Positions 1 through 11,355 of a stretch of 64,000 bases of DNA are shown piece after piece (positions within the stretch are counted from its first letter, which is position 1; each line of letters begins with the position of its first letter). The DNA is from Melanocharis versteri (taxonomy: Eukaryota > Chordata > Aves > Passeriformes > Melanocharitidae). The stretch spans positions 1,486,501 to 1,550,500 of the forward strand of contig VZTG01001880.1 in the NCBI GenBank assembly GCA_013397845.1. Reading direction: 5' to 3'. The position numbers and the translations under genes were made by a program. The notes beneath the pieces were generated by a model. It saw only the letters and a list, made by a program, of their open reading frames with translations, was not told the origin of the DNA and made no database searches.

Positions 1-20
1 AGCCACAGAGGCCCCCTCAC

Positions 21-201
21 CTTCAATGGTGGTGTGGAAGTGGGGGTATTTGTTCAGCTCTTCCACTTGCTTGCGCCAGTCAAACTGATTCCTCCAGTAG
101 GACACCACCTTCTTCAGGTAGCTGGAGTTGAAGCCGTAGTGGAAGGCGGCCCCTTCCACGTGCGGTGTGAAGCGGAACCGATCCAGGCGCTGGTGCAGAT
201 C
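21..201 (-). CDS. EPHX1: EPHX1, second recognisable coding exon
   Basis: This exon encodes part of the N-terminal region of microsomal epoxide hydrolase, an ER-membrane alpha/beta-hydrolase-fold enzyme that hydrates reactive epoxides to diols. The minus strand is open for 60 codons. It starts DLHQRLDRFRFTP and continues through FHYGFNSSYLKKVVSYWRNQ and FDWRKQVEELNKYPHF, very close to human EPHX1. The exon follows a good acceptor (CTTCCACAG) and ends after one base of a codon at a GTGAGG donor. It joins in phase 0 to the upstream exon at 994-1188 across a ~790-bp intron. The catalytic residues lie in later exons beyond the left edge. A recent EPHX1 paralogue rather than EPHX1 itself is possible. 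Confidence 0.93.
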
Positions 202-993
202 CTGTGGAAGGCAGCCCTTCTTGCCAGGCTGGCCAGCTGCTGGCATGTGCCCTATGCCAGGGCAGGCACAGACAGGCTCTCCTGGCTCTGCTGGCTTTTA
301 TATTGCTCTCTGGGACACCACAACCCCTCTTGAAGAAGTGCCATACTCTGCATGACTTCCTGAATTGTTTGTGTGAAAATACATTTTTCTACAGGTTACA
401 AGTTCTCCATGGGCATCCAGGAGTGCTGGATCCTACTCTTAGCCTGCTGCTAACTCACTTCAGGGTTTTTGGCTCTAGGAGATTGGCAGTACTGCTGTCT
501 GGGAGAATAAGAATCTCACCTTGAGCTGCTGGCTGCTACTTGGCCAGATAATTAGGAACAGGCGTGCAGGGATGGAGGAGCTGACGCCATCCCTCTTCAG
601 CTTTCCAGCCCTTTCGTCTGTGGAAGTCCCTCAGTCCTGCCCTTCTGCTGCCACTGCTGTCCCAATGCCCTCCTGCCCTTCTCCACCATCCACAGACCCA
701 CGGTCAAAGTCTGCTGCGCAAAGCGTGGCCTTTCTGCAGGAGAAGCCCCAGCTTGCACAGAGGGGCTGTTGTCTCAGAAAGTCTTTAGGGGACATTGCAA
801 TGGACCAGAGCTCAAATCCCCTTCATAAATAATGGTGAGCCAGAGCATCATCCAATGGAGCTGGGTAGCTGCCCTGGCACATGGAAGTGCCCTGCTGTCA
901 CCACCAAGACATCACCTCGGAGAAGTGAGGTGGATGATGGACTGCTTCCCCCTTGCAGCTTTCTGCCCCTCCTTACCCCCCAGCCAGCAGTAC

Positions 994-1188
994 CTCGATT
1001 TCCTTGTCAGATGTTTCAATCTTGAAGGGACGGATGCTGTCATCTTCTTTCCATTCCTCGGGTCTTTCACATGAGCCCCACCACCCATTGCCCATGTCAA
1101 TAATATTCATCTTGCGTCTAGGTCTGGCCCAGTAAAGAAGCATCCCTCCAACCCCCAGGGCGGCTGCAGGGACCAGGACTGCATTCTT
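994..1188 (-). CDS. EPHX1: EPHX1, N-terminal exon (membrane anchor)
   Basis: This 65-codon exon encodes the N-terminal membrane anchor and linker of microsomal epoxide hydrolase. A hydrophobic stretch (VLVPAAALGVGGMLLYW) is followed by a basic RPRRK stop-transfer segment, a GWWG motif shared with human EPHX1, and EDDSIRPFKIETSDKEIE, which nearly matches the human protein. Both edges are in phase 0: TTCTCAG acceptor and GAG/GTACTG donor. The reading frame has no ATG at the place where the human start lies; the first in-frame ATG is codon 16, inside the hydrophobic segment. The true start is therefore probably in a short upstream exon. Initiation at codon 16 would cut the anchor. Confidence 0.88.
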
Positions 1189-4100
1189 CTGAGAATAGTC
1201 AAAAGACCTGGGGAAGCATGAAATTGTTTGTGTTTAACAACAGCAGTGTCAAAGGGCCTATGCTGAGGCTTGTATTCGCATCCATTGGGACTGAGCGGGA
1301 ACAAACGCCTACAAATCCCAGGCAGTCAGCAGGGACTGGGCATTTCTGTTATTTTTGAAGATCACAGGGAAGATTTGGGGCAGGGTTCTATCTACCAAGG
1401 CTTCTTAGGGGTCTCAAGCCCTTGCTGATCACAACATGCTGATCACAAGGCTTCCTTGTCCTTTTCCTTGTGAACCAGGATGCCCAGGGGGACAAGGTTC
1501 AACAGGATATGGGCCAATCTATTTTGAGGCAGGTACTGGAGTGAATGAGACAGTAGCAGCTGGACTTGTCCAGGAATAAAAACTGCATGAGCAGAGCGGG
1601 CTGAGGAGCAGGAGGAGAGACAAAATTCTTCAGCCACTGAAGAGAGCTGGATGTGCCAGACATGCTTCTCTTGCCAGTGCTTTATAGGCAGATCTCCTAC
1701 AGATTCAATCATCTCTTAGGGCAATCCCGGCTCTCCCCGGTAGCTGTCCAGTGAGGTGTGTCTGCTGGTGCCCCTGTTTCTGTTCTAAACAGCAAGGTGT
1801 GGGAACTAAGTTACCAGAGCTGGATTTGACAGACATGCAGTCCTAAAAGCAGTGTACCTTTCCACCCTCTGACCTGTGCTTCAAGTTCTCCAGCTTCCCT
1901 TGGGGGTTAGTAGAGCTGTCTGGGGCTCCTGCAGGGGGCTGCAAGGGGGCTGTGAGTGAAGATTTTGTTGCTGTTATCATCCAGAGTACAGAAGGGACGA
2001 TGCTGTGCCCCAACCAGGGCGCTTACCAAAGGAGGAGGTTTCAGCACAGAACAGCTCTTCCACTCACCTGATCCGGGACAAGATGGTCTCCCTACAAAAG
2101 CAGAAAAAACAGAACGATCCTTGTAGTCTGATAGTGTTGTCCCATACCGACCCTTGGGGATGGTGCAAAGAATGTCCCCTGCCAGCAGCGCTCATTGCCC
2201 AGGCTTGTGATCACAAGCTGTTTAGCCACCTGGCAACATCTGCCATTATTTCTCCGACTCCTTGGGTAGGATGGACAGAGAGGGGCTCACAAAGCACTGC
2301 CTCTGTACAAAGAGACAGCGTTTCTGGGCTGTGCTTTAGCTAGATAATCTGTTGCCATAATATTACCTCCCTCAGCACAATTAGACAAAAGGCACTAAAC
2401 AGCTGCGTAGGGGTCCTTGCAGTGTTTCATCCTGCGAGCAGCCGTGTAACTTCAGCCAAGAAAATAGTTTACTTTGATTGCTGTGTAGCAATAGTAGCAC
2501 AGCCTCGGCAGGGCGATTACGAGCTCCAGGGTTATTCTGCTGCCAGCCATGTGGTGATCATGCTCCAGGGCTGGCATGAGTAGAGGCTTGTTGGACCCTT
2601 CCCTGTTCAGAGTTTAATGAGCTGCTGTACCTTTGACTTCTAGCTACTCCTGACGGGGTATCAACCCTTTAGGTCTCTGCTGCCTGCTGGAAAAAGAAAG
2701 CATTCTCCTCGGTTCCCTTGTAGCCTAGTAAAGTCTGGTACAAAAGCACAATCTGAAATCTAGCAACAATAGAAGTGACAAGAGAAAGTCTTGTTGCTCT
2801 GCCTTGTGGGACACAGCTACATTAGGGAGTTCTTTGGTCTCATAATTATAGTACTTCGAGAAAACAAACCAAAACAAATGCCAAAGAAGAGAGAGACTTG
2901 ATAATCCATGAAAAACCAAGTCCACTGGGTGTTTGTTATCACCTAGAATTGTTTCCTGCTGCTGCCTGAAGTGCAGAACCTGGAGCCTGTGCTGGATATC
3001 CCAGTAGCCTCCAAGGCAATCTAGTAACAACCACTGAGACAGCCTATACGTGATTTTTTTTTCCTTAAATCACTTCCAGACATGGAAGAACAGGGCTCCT
3101 AAGAACAAATAGCTTATGCAACAGGTAGGAATATCCCCCTGCACTTCCATGCTGGAGCTCAGTGAGCAGGGGTGTGAAACCAGATATCAAGGCAATAGCA
3201 CAAGCCCTGCACTGCTACCAAACCAAGCCTGTCCCAGAAGGAGCTCTCTGGGCGGCACAAAACAAGGCTCAGTCGATCATCCCCTTCTCTGCACTCATGC
3301 TCAGGAGAACTCAGCTGCCCGCTCCCACTCTCCGATGCCCTGGTGACCCTCCCGGGGCTTTCTCCCACCCCAACCCCAGGGAGCCCAGTCTGGGGTCCCT
3401 CCTCTCCGTGCCGAGGAGATCTCACCATGCCTTTGGAAGGATGTCGCTCCACATGTCTGCTTGTCCTTGCCTGGCCGCTGCTCCGAGTGAGGGCACAGTT
3501 CTCCTCTGCTGGCTTTCTCCTCCTCAGTGACGTTTTCTCGGGGACAACGCCAACCACATCGTCCATCGGTGCCACCTATTGCCTGAGCGTGCAGCTGCAA
3601 ATTGACAGAGGCAAAGTCCTGCATGGGGCGGGAAAAGCCCTGTGCACCGGCACAGACTGGATGCCAAGTGCACGGAAAGCAGCCCTGCGGAGGCTGCCCT
3701 GAGGGCCTCGGCTCCGGCTGTGACAGCACCGTGTCCCTAAGCAAAGGCCAGCTGGGTTATACAGCCCGCACAGAGCCCTGTAGCGGGAACTTCAGCCCGC
3801 AGCCCGAGGGAAGGGATTCTTCAGTCTCTTCAGTGCTTGTGAGACCACATCTGGGCTGCCACAGCCGCTTCTGGCCTTGCTGGTAGAAGACAGACTGGAG
3901 TGGGCCCAGCCTTGGAGGTGCAGGGCCACCAAGCTGCTGGGGGGCTGGGGCGTGTGGCGTGTGAGGAAGGCAAAGAAGCATCTTCATCCTGGAGAGGAAA
4001 GGGTAAAGGGTGGGATCTTATTGCTGTCTACAGCTAGCCAGTGGAAAACTGAGGGAAAATGGACCCAGAATCATCCTGGAGGAGCAGCAGGTGAAGTACA

Positions 4101-5760
4101 AAAGGCAAGGACACAAGTTGTAACAAGTGAAGTTAAGGTTAGATATGAGGAGAAGTTACTACTCCACTGTGGTATTCAGACGCTGGGACAGGGCTCCAGA
4201 GAGGATGTGGGATTTTCGTCCTTGGGACATTCCAAATTTGACAGGAACAAGGCGCTGAGCAATCTGACATACCTGAACCTGTTCTGAGCAGGTGTTGGCA
4301 TGAGCTCACCTCCAGGTGTCCCTTGCAACCTGTGTATCACTTGGCTGTATTCCAGGTGCCCCCCTGATTTGCAGCAGCCAAAACATAAAGGAAAAGTGCA
4401 GTTTTTTATTTTCTACAGAAAGCAATGCTATGTTTTAGTTCAGGTACCTAGATTTAATTTTCCTCGTGGCTGGTAAAATCATCCTGGATAAAGACTTCTC
4501 CTTCACAGGAATCTGACAGCTTGAGTAAATGAGAGTTCAAAGCCCAAGGAGTATTGGGTGGGGGGAAAGTGAGCAGAAGAGCAGTATGGAAAACAGAATA
4601 TATACATGAAAGAGGAAGGTGAATCACTGACACGTTATGCACTATGCTCAGTATTTTGCCTTTTACATTTTCAACAAAAACTTGTACTTCACTAGGAACT
4701 ATCCTCCTTGCTTCCACGAGTGGAAGAGCAGTGGTGGGGAGACTGTCACCAGGGTTCTATTTGCTTCCAGTTGAGAAAGACTGATATTCATCCTTCTGTT
4801 ACTTTGTTCTGCCTCTCAGAAGCCTCTAGTTAAAGAGACAGCACTATGCTGTCTCTGTTGTTAAGCTTCCAAGTAAAATACGTCAGTGGAAGGCTTTATA
4901 AATAAAAGAGAGAATTACAAGAGTAGGAGGAACAAAAATGAAACACAGCTTTCTAGCTTTTTTATGTTGACAACTTATGTTTCCATAGTAAAAGAAGCAT
5001 TTACGCTGCATAAAATCTACAATAACCCTGTGGGTTTCCCAAATCAAAACGTTTTTAAGTCAAAAATTTGTAACGTGCTTAAGTAGTGACTCATGTATGT
5101 GCTTTCAGTTATTTGCTGATGTTTATGAATCCAGTCTCCATGGCAAAAAGCACATGAAACACTCCCAAGACCTCCACATTTGGGTAGTCAACAGTGGTTC
5201 AAAACGAAATATTTACTGAGTTCTTCCACATAAACAGTTACCTCTGATTATCCAGCCAGCTACTGGAGCTGATGATTATTACATCTTAGTGCTAACTTGC
5301 TCTCATTTTGTTGTTTTATACTGCAACCCCTCATTGCTGTGCAGCCTGCCTGCCTCTCCTCCCAGCACAGTGCAGCAACTCTGTGACTGCACGTACCTCG
5401 GTGTCTTTTCCACTGCAACTTCTGTGACTTCCCTGGCTTCAGGGCATGAGTTTGGATTTGAACAACCCCATTGCCATCAGGATGTGTCATGGATGGCATT
5501 GGATGCAAATATTTCACATGTGAAGGGACACCATTACTGCCTTCTGCCATGAATTATTGTCGCTTTGTGATTTTTACTCAGACAGTGGCTCTCACTGTGA
5601 GGTGCCATGTGAAGCTCGACTGGTTACTGACCAGTTTGGGGTGGCCAAAGCTTCTATGCAGAGTAGCATTTTAGGTGTGCATAGCCACTGTCCAAGCCAT
5701 TTTCATTCAAACAGCACATATAAATTTTTTAGCGTGTGGTTGATTTACCATGGTGCCCGA
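1189..5760. other. EPHX1 5' region, no recognised gene
   Basis: Between the EPHX1 exon and the first repeats no further coding exon is recognised, apart from the weak micro-exon. The EPHX1 promoter should lie in or beyond this stretch. A relatively GC-rich block at about 3.1-3.96 kb carries several open frames on both strands that resemble no known protein; a minus-strand TATA-like string (TGTATAACC) occurs near 3.76 kb. No kringle or trypsin-like sequence was found, although this is downstream of the plasminogen-like gene. Confidence 0.5.
2068..2091 (-). CDS. Candidate micro-exon upstream of EPHX1
   Basis: A 24-base stretch on the minus strand is flanked by a strong polypyrimidine acceptor (TTTTTTCTGCTTTTGTAG) and a consensus donor (CAG/GTGAGT). 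It has no stop in the frame that joins the EPHX1 exon at 994-1188, but it also has no ATG, so it would be 5' untranslated or a link to a start further upstream. The support is splice signals only; chance is a real alternative. Confidence 0.25.
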
Positions 5761-5781
5761 AAGATAGGCCGGAAATAAATC

Positions 5782-5805
5782 TCCATAGACCGATGTCTAT
5801 GGAGC
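5782..5805. repeat. Perfect short inverted repeat (hairpin)
   Basis: CTCCATAGAC is followed by CGAT and then its exact reverse complement GTCTATGGAG, a 10-bp stem with a 4-base loop. It sits at the left side of a non-coding block that also contains short direct repeats (CAGGGGTCTT twice near 6.02 kb) and may be the edge of an old transposable element. No coding function is visible. Confidence 0.5.
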
Positions 5806-6317
5806 AGGTATTTGTTTATTGCAGTGCTGATGGTGAGGGGGATATCTCCACCTAACTCACCCAACACTGTCAAGTGCTGTGGTATATTTATACAGTAAGT
5901 GTTGCTTAGTGTCACTATGTCACTATAACATCATCATATACGTGCTGGAACTAAATTACATAGTGTGATCTCATGGGTATTAGATAGTTCTTTTGCACTG
6001 CGCTTGCGCCTCCCCAATTCAGGGGTCTTCAGGGGTCTTTGGTGAAGGCTCCCAAGGTCTCCTTCACATCTGAACTTTTCAACTTTGTCTTCGGAGCATG
6101 CGCAGTTACAGTGTCCCTTGGTCTGTCTGGTCTTAACCAGTCTAAATTCTTTGTTTTGTGGCTAATTGGCTTTACATTTGCCAACTTCTCATTAGTACTA
6201 TACTCATCTATCTCTGGAGCTATCCACCTGGTGAGATTTTTCTTCTTTTTTTGTCTATTCAGTATTAAGCAACTAGTTAACCATGTACTAGCCATTATAT
6301 TATATAGAAAGTTATTT

Positions 6318-6450
6318 CTATCAGGTTGTGTAGGTATAAAAGTTATGAATCAGGTTATATAGGTATCAGGTTATGTAGATGTATTAAAAGTCATGATTTA
6401 GGTTATACTGATATCAGATTATATAGATGTATCAGGTTATATTGATATCT
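6318..6450. repeat. Degenerate ~17-20-bp tandem repeat array
   Basis: About six imperfect copies of a unit like ATCAGGTTATATAGAT(GT) follow one another, with variants such as TCAGGTTGTGTAGGTAT and ATCAGATTATATAGATGT. This is an AT-rich minisatellite. It lies in a non-coding block (5.76-7.1 kb) that could be an old LTR or other mobile element, which I cannot identify. Confidence 0.7.
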
Positions 6451-7725
6451 TATAACTCAAGCTAAATAAGCACTTTTTAACTTTGACCTAAGTTATATGG
6501 GCAACAATCATTATTGATTTTATTATCATCATGTGCCCTTGGACATTCACACTCTGCCCTACCCTTTTGTTAAGGAATTAGCATATAAAAACGTAGAGCT
6601 GAAGGTGATAATACCACACCCTGCAACAGAATTAGCTGTTACAAGGACAGAGACTCTTGAAAATTTTACTGGGGAAATGGAATAAAGCTTTCTGAAGAGA
6701 AAGCACATAGTGCAGGACTCTAGGCTTTTAACCATACTGTTTCATACTGTTGCATGAAATTTTAGACTTGTTAGAGGGGAGAAAACTGATCCCTCTCCCC
6801 GCTCCAACACATGATAAAAATACTGGGAGTGTGTGGGAAGTGGCGGGTTTCCTAACAATGCCTAAGACGGAGCTGATACCCTGTCGGCTTTCTCCCAAAT
6901 TATTGTTATTCATTCAAAAATTTAAAGATCGGGACCGAGACAAAAAACTCTTGGAACCACCCCCAAAAGGTGAACTGGGAGTAGGGGCAAATTCGAATAT
7001 CCCCAAAAACCCATTGAAAATGCATGGAAATTTAGCTTCCCTGTATTTTCAGTGAAAAGTTGCATAAAGCTCAGGCACTGCCTCCTTCTAGTGGCAGTGA
7101 CTATTAAGCCTTACCTGCCGCTAGAGGCCAGGGGTGGAACTGCTGCTGCAGGAAAAATGCTTTTATCATTTTTCAAGTTTGTTGTTTTAATATACCCTCT
7201 CCAGCCAAGAGACTGGGTGTACATCCGGGTGTGAATAAAGTCAGCTGTAAGCAAAGAAGAACACAGAGGAACCACACTGGAAGCTGCTACAAAATACAAA
7301 AACGTGTACTATTTAATGTATTTTGTTTAAAAGTTTTGCATTTCCAGGACAGTGTTCCCAGTATACCAACACTGTTATTTGTTCCTGGGTTAGTCAGGTA
7401 TCCCAGCAAGACCTTGAATGAATTTTAATAGCAAGTATGGCTTCATATGACAAAAGAATAAGTAGGTAAGTAAAAAAGAGGGGTGTGTTTTTCACTGAGG
7501 AACACTTTAACATCACATTAATAATTGGTTATTAAACAAATTAGAAGTGAAAAGGTCTCAAAGGATGGCTGGCTACTCCAACTTGTTTTGCCTACATAAT
7601 ATTGATAATACTCATCAGTATTATTAAAAACTAGGTAAGATAAACTTCATTAATAATTGTCATATTTTTGACTGTTGTTATTACTATATTTGTGTTCATA
7701 TATGTATAGATAAGTTAATATGATA

Positions 7726-8420
7726 TTTGTTCGGGTTGTGGGGATACCTGGACCTGTAAGGTTATGGACAAAGACAAGGAGGCCTAAATTGAATTCGCTA
7801 AGCTATTTTGGAGCCCAGCTTACAAGTTCAAGTATCAAAAGTAGTTGTGTAAGTTATCTAATATTAGATAATGTTAAACTTCACAGAAGGAAAGTGACAC
7901 CTCCAAGAACACACTGGAAATCATGGATGATCTGCTGGACTCCTTGGGTGCTGAAAGATTGCTGCATGGACTCCTCCCCGGAGCCTGGTTGTCCTGCAGT
8001 TTTCGGACTGAAGAGATGCTGGGGGGAATGAACTGCATAAAGGGATATTAACTAGATTTATGAATAGCAGCTGCCCATTATAGGAGTTTCAGCATGCTTT
8101 CCTCTTCCTTCCTTTCTGCTCTATCTGCTAGATCAGAGCAGGAGAGGAGAGGTCCCACTGCGGTAGTTCCGGTTGATCACCTCAAGATATGGGGGTGGTT
8201 GTCAGGGACTGGGTAAGTAGAGTGTCTCAAACCGATGCCGGTGTGTTTCTGCTGGGGATGGGTCAGGCCTTGCTTCTGGTGAGACAATGCCCCGCACCCA
8301 GACTCCCAGCCTGGCTGAGCTGTCAATCAGTCAATCAATTAATCACTAGGGGCAGTGCTAACCCAGCCCCTGATCCTTTCCAGGGAAGACAGGGAAGGGT
8401 AAAAGAAAGATTTATGTTGG
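7726..8420 (+). repeat. LTR-like direct repeat, left copy
   Basis: This ~700-bp block is repeated in direct orientation about 970-1010 bp downstream. Both begin near GGTTGTGGGG(A/G)TACCTGGAC, share ATCATGGATGATC(T/C)GCTGGACTC-like strings, GGAGCCTG(G/A)TTGTC, AATGAACTGCATAAA, and end with an ATCA-type tetranucleotide run followed by GTGCTAACCCAGCCC. No retroviral coding sequence lies between them, so paired or tandem LTRs of an endogenous retrovirus, or a tandem duplication of another repeat, are both possible. Confidence 0.6.
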
Positions 8421-8698
8421 AGAACCACTGAAGGGTTTGGTTATGTTGAAAAGGTTTATGGTCTGAAATCACGGCCCTGAAAATGGTATGCTGAGGAGAT
8501 TGGAATGAATGAGTGTTATTATATATTTGACTCCTACCCCTGAGGCAATCCAGATGATTTTAGATAGTAGAATTGTACTAGATGTTGTTTCCCATGATGT
8601 CCACTGACCTTTTCTCTCTACCTGAGTACAGGTTCTGGGAATCTCCCCGAAGCCTGATTGGTGGGAGGTATAAGGGTGGTGATCTGGGACATGTGTAT

Positions 8699-9475
8699 TT
8701 GTCTGGGTTGTGGGGGTACCTGGACATGTAAGATTGTGGAGTCCAAAGGGCAAGGTGACCTAAATTGGATTCACCAAGGCTTTTTTGGAACTCAGCTTAC
8801 AAGTCCAACAAGTATCACAAATAGTTGTGTAAATTATCTAATGTTAGAGAATGCCAAACCTCAAAGAGGGAAAGTGATGCCTCGAGGAACACAGGAAATC
8901 ATGGATGATCCGCTGGACTCTTAAGGTGCTGAAAGATTGCTGCATGAACTCCCCACCCCGGAGCCTGATTGTCTTGCGATTTTTGGACTCATGGGATGGT
9001 GGGGGAATGAACTGCATAAAAAGATATTAGCTAGGTTTTATTGGTATAGCAACTGCCCATTTTATGAGTTCCAGCATGCTTTCCACTTCTTTTCTTTCTA
9101 CTCTGCCTGCTAGATAGGACCAGGAGAGGAAAGGTACCCTGATTAGACCAAAAGAGGAAAGGTCCCAGTGCGGTGGTCCTGGTCGATGTCTCGAGACACA
9201 GGAGGGCTGTCAGACACTGGATAAACTTAGTGTCTTGGGCCATTTTTTGGGGTGCTTGGAATGCCTGCTTATGTGCTGGTAGGTGAGGTGGTGCCCTGCC
9301 TCACCCCCAGACCCCCCAAGCCCTTGCAGAGCTATCAATCAATCAATCAATCAATCAGTGATGTGGGGGAGGTGGTGCTAACCCAGCCCTTGATTGGTGG
9401 AATGACTGGAAATCTCTCCTTAGAGGGAAGGCCCATGGAGGCCCAGGGGGTATAAGCATGGAGGATGAGGCCAGA
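8699..9475 (+). repeat. LTR-like direct repeat, right copy with TATA-like box
   Basis: Right-hand partner of the block at 7,726-8,420, with roughly 80-85% identity by eye. After the shared part it continues into GGGGGTATAAGCATGG, a TATA-like box. About 150 bp further comes a T-rich tract containing (TCTG)n-like runs, a layout typical of an LTR U3-R-U5 junction. A second TATA-like string (GAGGTATAAGG) precedes the block near 8.67 kb. No family name can be assigned without a library search. Confidence 0.55.
9331..9358. repeat. (ATCA)n microsatellite
   Basis: A run of about six ATCA units lies within the right LTR-like repeat. The left copy has a shorter, interrupted version near 8.32-8.35 kb. 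The run therefore belongs to the repeated element rather than having arisen independently. Confidence 0.85.
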
Positions 9476-9479
9476 ACAT

Positions 9480-10050
9480 GGTCTTGACCCTGCCAGCTTC
9501 CTGGAGTTCTTATCTCACCCACAGTGGAAGCCTAGGAGTTGGTAGCTCTATGTGGGTTTTTCTGTATCTCTTCTGTCTTTCTGTCTGTCTCTCTTTCTAA
9601 TCCTAATTCTCTTTTCATGGAACTTTGTGGATAGCATAACATCTCATAGTAAAGGTTTCTAGGTGAAATGGGCTAAGTCAATGCTAAGTACTAAATTAAT
9701 GCTAAGTAATACTACGATAAGTGCTTGCATGTTGAATACGGTGTCATATTTAATCCTTTTGCCAAAGTTCCTTAATTTTCTTTATTTTTGCTGGTAAACT
9801 TATGTATGATCTTTCACCGCTTGAGAATCTCTGGTTGGGATTTCTCTTTGTGCCAACTAGAGTAAAGGAACCTTCAGTTTAACTTCTGGATGTAAGTATT
9901 TGGGGTGTAAACAGGGGTGAGGTAGGAGCTTCACAGCTGCTGCCACATGCGACATGATTGACTCACACAGGTACAACACAGACACTCTGACAGACAGTAG
10001 TAATTGGTCAGCTTGGCTATTGCTTTACAATAGCTACTTACAGACAGCCA
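9480..10050. other. Non-coding spacer 3' of plasminogen-like copy 1
   Basis: Nothing recognisable beyond the tail of the LTR-like repeat. AT-rich unique-looking sequence leads up to the poly(A) signal of the old plasminogen-like last exon. Confidence 0.5.
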
Positions 10051-10059
10051 CTAGTGGTA

Positions 10060-10065
10060 TTTATT
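10060..10065 (-). terminator. AATAAA poly(A) signal of old plasminogen-like 3' end
   Basis: A canonical AATAAA on the minus strand lies about 113 nt downstream of the TGA stop of the last protease exon. This is a plausible distance for the ancestral 3' end. Whether it is still used depends on whether transcripts include the decayed protease exons. Confidence 0.45.
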
Positions 10066-10177
10066 TAAGATTCCTATGAATTATTATGTAATTTTAAAAA
10101 CCAGTCATAAAACCATACTTGGAATGTTGTTTCTGATACAGGGGCTGCTTTCCAGAAAAGTTAGCCTGCATCCAGAT

Positions 10178-10336
10178 TCAGTGGGAAGTCATTGCTTTCT
10201 TGATCCAAGAAACAAAACTAGGAATTTGGACAAAAACAGGCTTGGATGGCTGGGTACAGTCCAGTCCCCAAGAGGTGACTCCATATTGGACAAATCTGTC
10301 CTTCCCTTGGCAGACCAGATGTCTTCCAACTTCAGC
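10178..10336 (-). pseudogene. Plasminogen-like last protease exon, catalytic serine lost
   Basis: After a TCTCTAG acceptor the minus strand is open for 52 codons to a TGA. It aligns along its whole length with the last exon of plasminogen: LVCQGKDRF, GVTSWGLDC and SFVSWIKKAM correspond to human LVCFEKDKY, GVTSWGLGC and RFVTWIEGVM. The family motif GDSGGP at its start reads AEVGRH here. The catalytic Ser (chymotrypsin 195) is Val, Asp194 is Glu, oxyanion-hole Gly193 is Ala, and the following Gly-Pro is Arg-His. One codon is missing near SKPVFV. It cannot encode an active serine protease. The upstream exons it needs are missing or broken, so it is best called a relic. Confidence 0.88.
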
Positions 10337-11047
10337 CTAGAGAGGAAAAGAGAGTATGAAGTGATTCCTCTAGTAATGGAGACACTAGGCATGCAAACAG
10401 CGAAATACTGGCAGGAATAATATTGTAACTCCAAAGGCTTTAAAATGTGACTGACACAAGGACTCTAGAAACAGAGAGTGTTTTATTAGACCTGCTGGAG
10501 TAAAATAATTTAGGGGGAAAGACCCCCTTGTTTTTAAGCATCCAGGCCGTGCTCTTGGTCTGAAGATCCACCAGTAATGGATGTGAGTACATCCCCAGAT
10601 CACAGTGAGGTCAGTTACACACAAAAATTAGGAAGTTTCCTAATTTTCCACATCCCTGATCAGCTTGATCTGGACAAAATTAATTTAACTCTTTTAATGA
10701 TGTTCCTTAAAATCCAGGCATAGCAGGATATGAATACCTATGTCCAATGACTTTTTTACTCTTATCAATGAACGCACTGCCCACAGTCTCTAAGTCCAGG
10801 CAGTATATTACAGGCTTTGTTTCAGGTGAGTGGGGTATTCACAACACTGGGCTAATATGGGTAGGATATTACCCTCCACAATTTTCCTGCTATTCTGGTT
10901 GACTGTGTGAGTTAGGAAAAAATGCTGTGTATACCTCAGTTCTTGGGCTTCATGCAGGAGCACTGAGCTTCTGAAACTATTTCTGAGCCTTGAAAGTCCA
11001 AATTATATATATTGACCTGCTTATACTCAAAGTTAGATAATTCTTAC

Positions 11048-11168
11048 CTCACAGTTATCTACGCTTCCCAAAGTAAATCCACCACAAAATTAATAATTTT
11101 TGACAATCCCATTCATAAATTCAGGGCGATTACATATTCATATCAAAGAACTTCAGGCTAAACATTTT
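11048..11168 (-). pseudogene. Plasminogen-like penultimate protease exon, relic
   Basis: On the minus strand the frame NRPEFMNGIV...FCGGFTLGSVDNCE aligns with human plasminogen NRYEFLNGRV...LCAGHLAGGTDSCQ, and ends at a conserved-position donor (GAG/GTAAGA) in phase with the last exon. An in-frame TAA replaces the Glu of the human STELC, and a 1-2-base indel lies just before the Asn-Arg. The specificity-pocket Asp (189) is still present as VDNC. A possible acceptor (TATGTTACAG) precedes position 11168. The relic lies only ~260 bp downstream of kringle 4, so the exons for kringle 5, the activation loop and the His and Asp of the triad have been deleted. Confidence 0.75.
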
Positions 11169-11315
11169 CTGTAACATATTGCAAATATCTGGAAAGACTT
11201 CAAGGTTTTTGCTAAATTGGTATCAGTAAGTGCTTCCATGAGAGGAGCGTATTTCAGCAGCCCATTAGACTGAAAGTGCAACTTTTGCTTCCAAGGACAT
11301 TGCTACAGGTACTTT

Positions 11316-11321
11316 TTTAAT
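11316..11321 (-). terminator. ATTAAA poly(A)-like signal after exon 11 read-through stop
   Basis: If the exon 11 donor is ignored, translation runs to a TAA at 11356-11358. An ATTAAA, the commonest variant poly(A) signal, lies 35-40 nt downstream. It could define a shortened 3' end for a kringle-only transcript. The evidence is motif and spacing only. Confidence 0.3.
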
Positions 11322-11355
11322 GCTGCATGTGAGTAAGAAGAGCACACAACTCAAT

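Noticed and set aside
3159..3744. Overlapping open frames of 119-147 codons on both strands
   Set aside because: GC-rich sequence gives long chance frames; no domain, no splice structure, and both strands are equally open.
10925..10975. Minus-strand LLHEAQ resembling LLKEAQ of the plasminogen protease domain
   Set aside because: The frame breaks soon after, no Cys-Asn-Arg follows, and a better relic of the same exon with its donor lies at 11,048-11,168.
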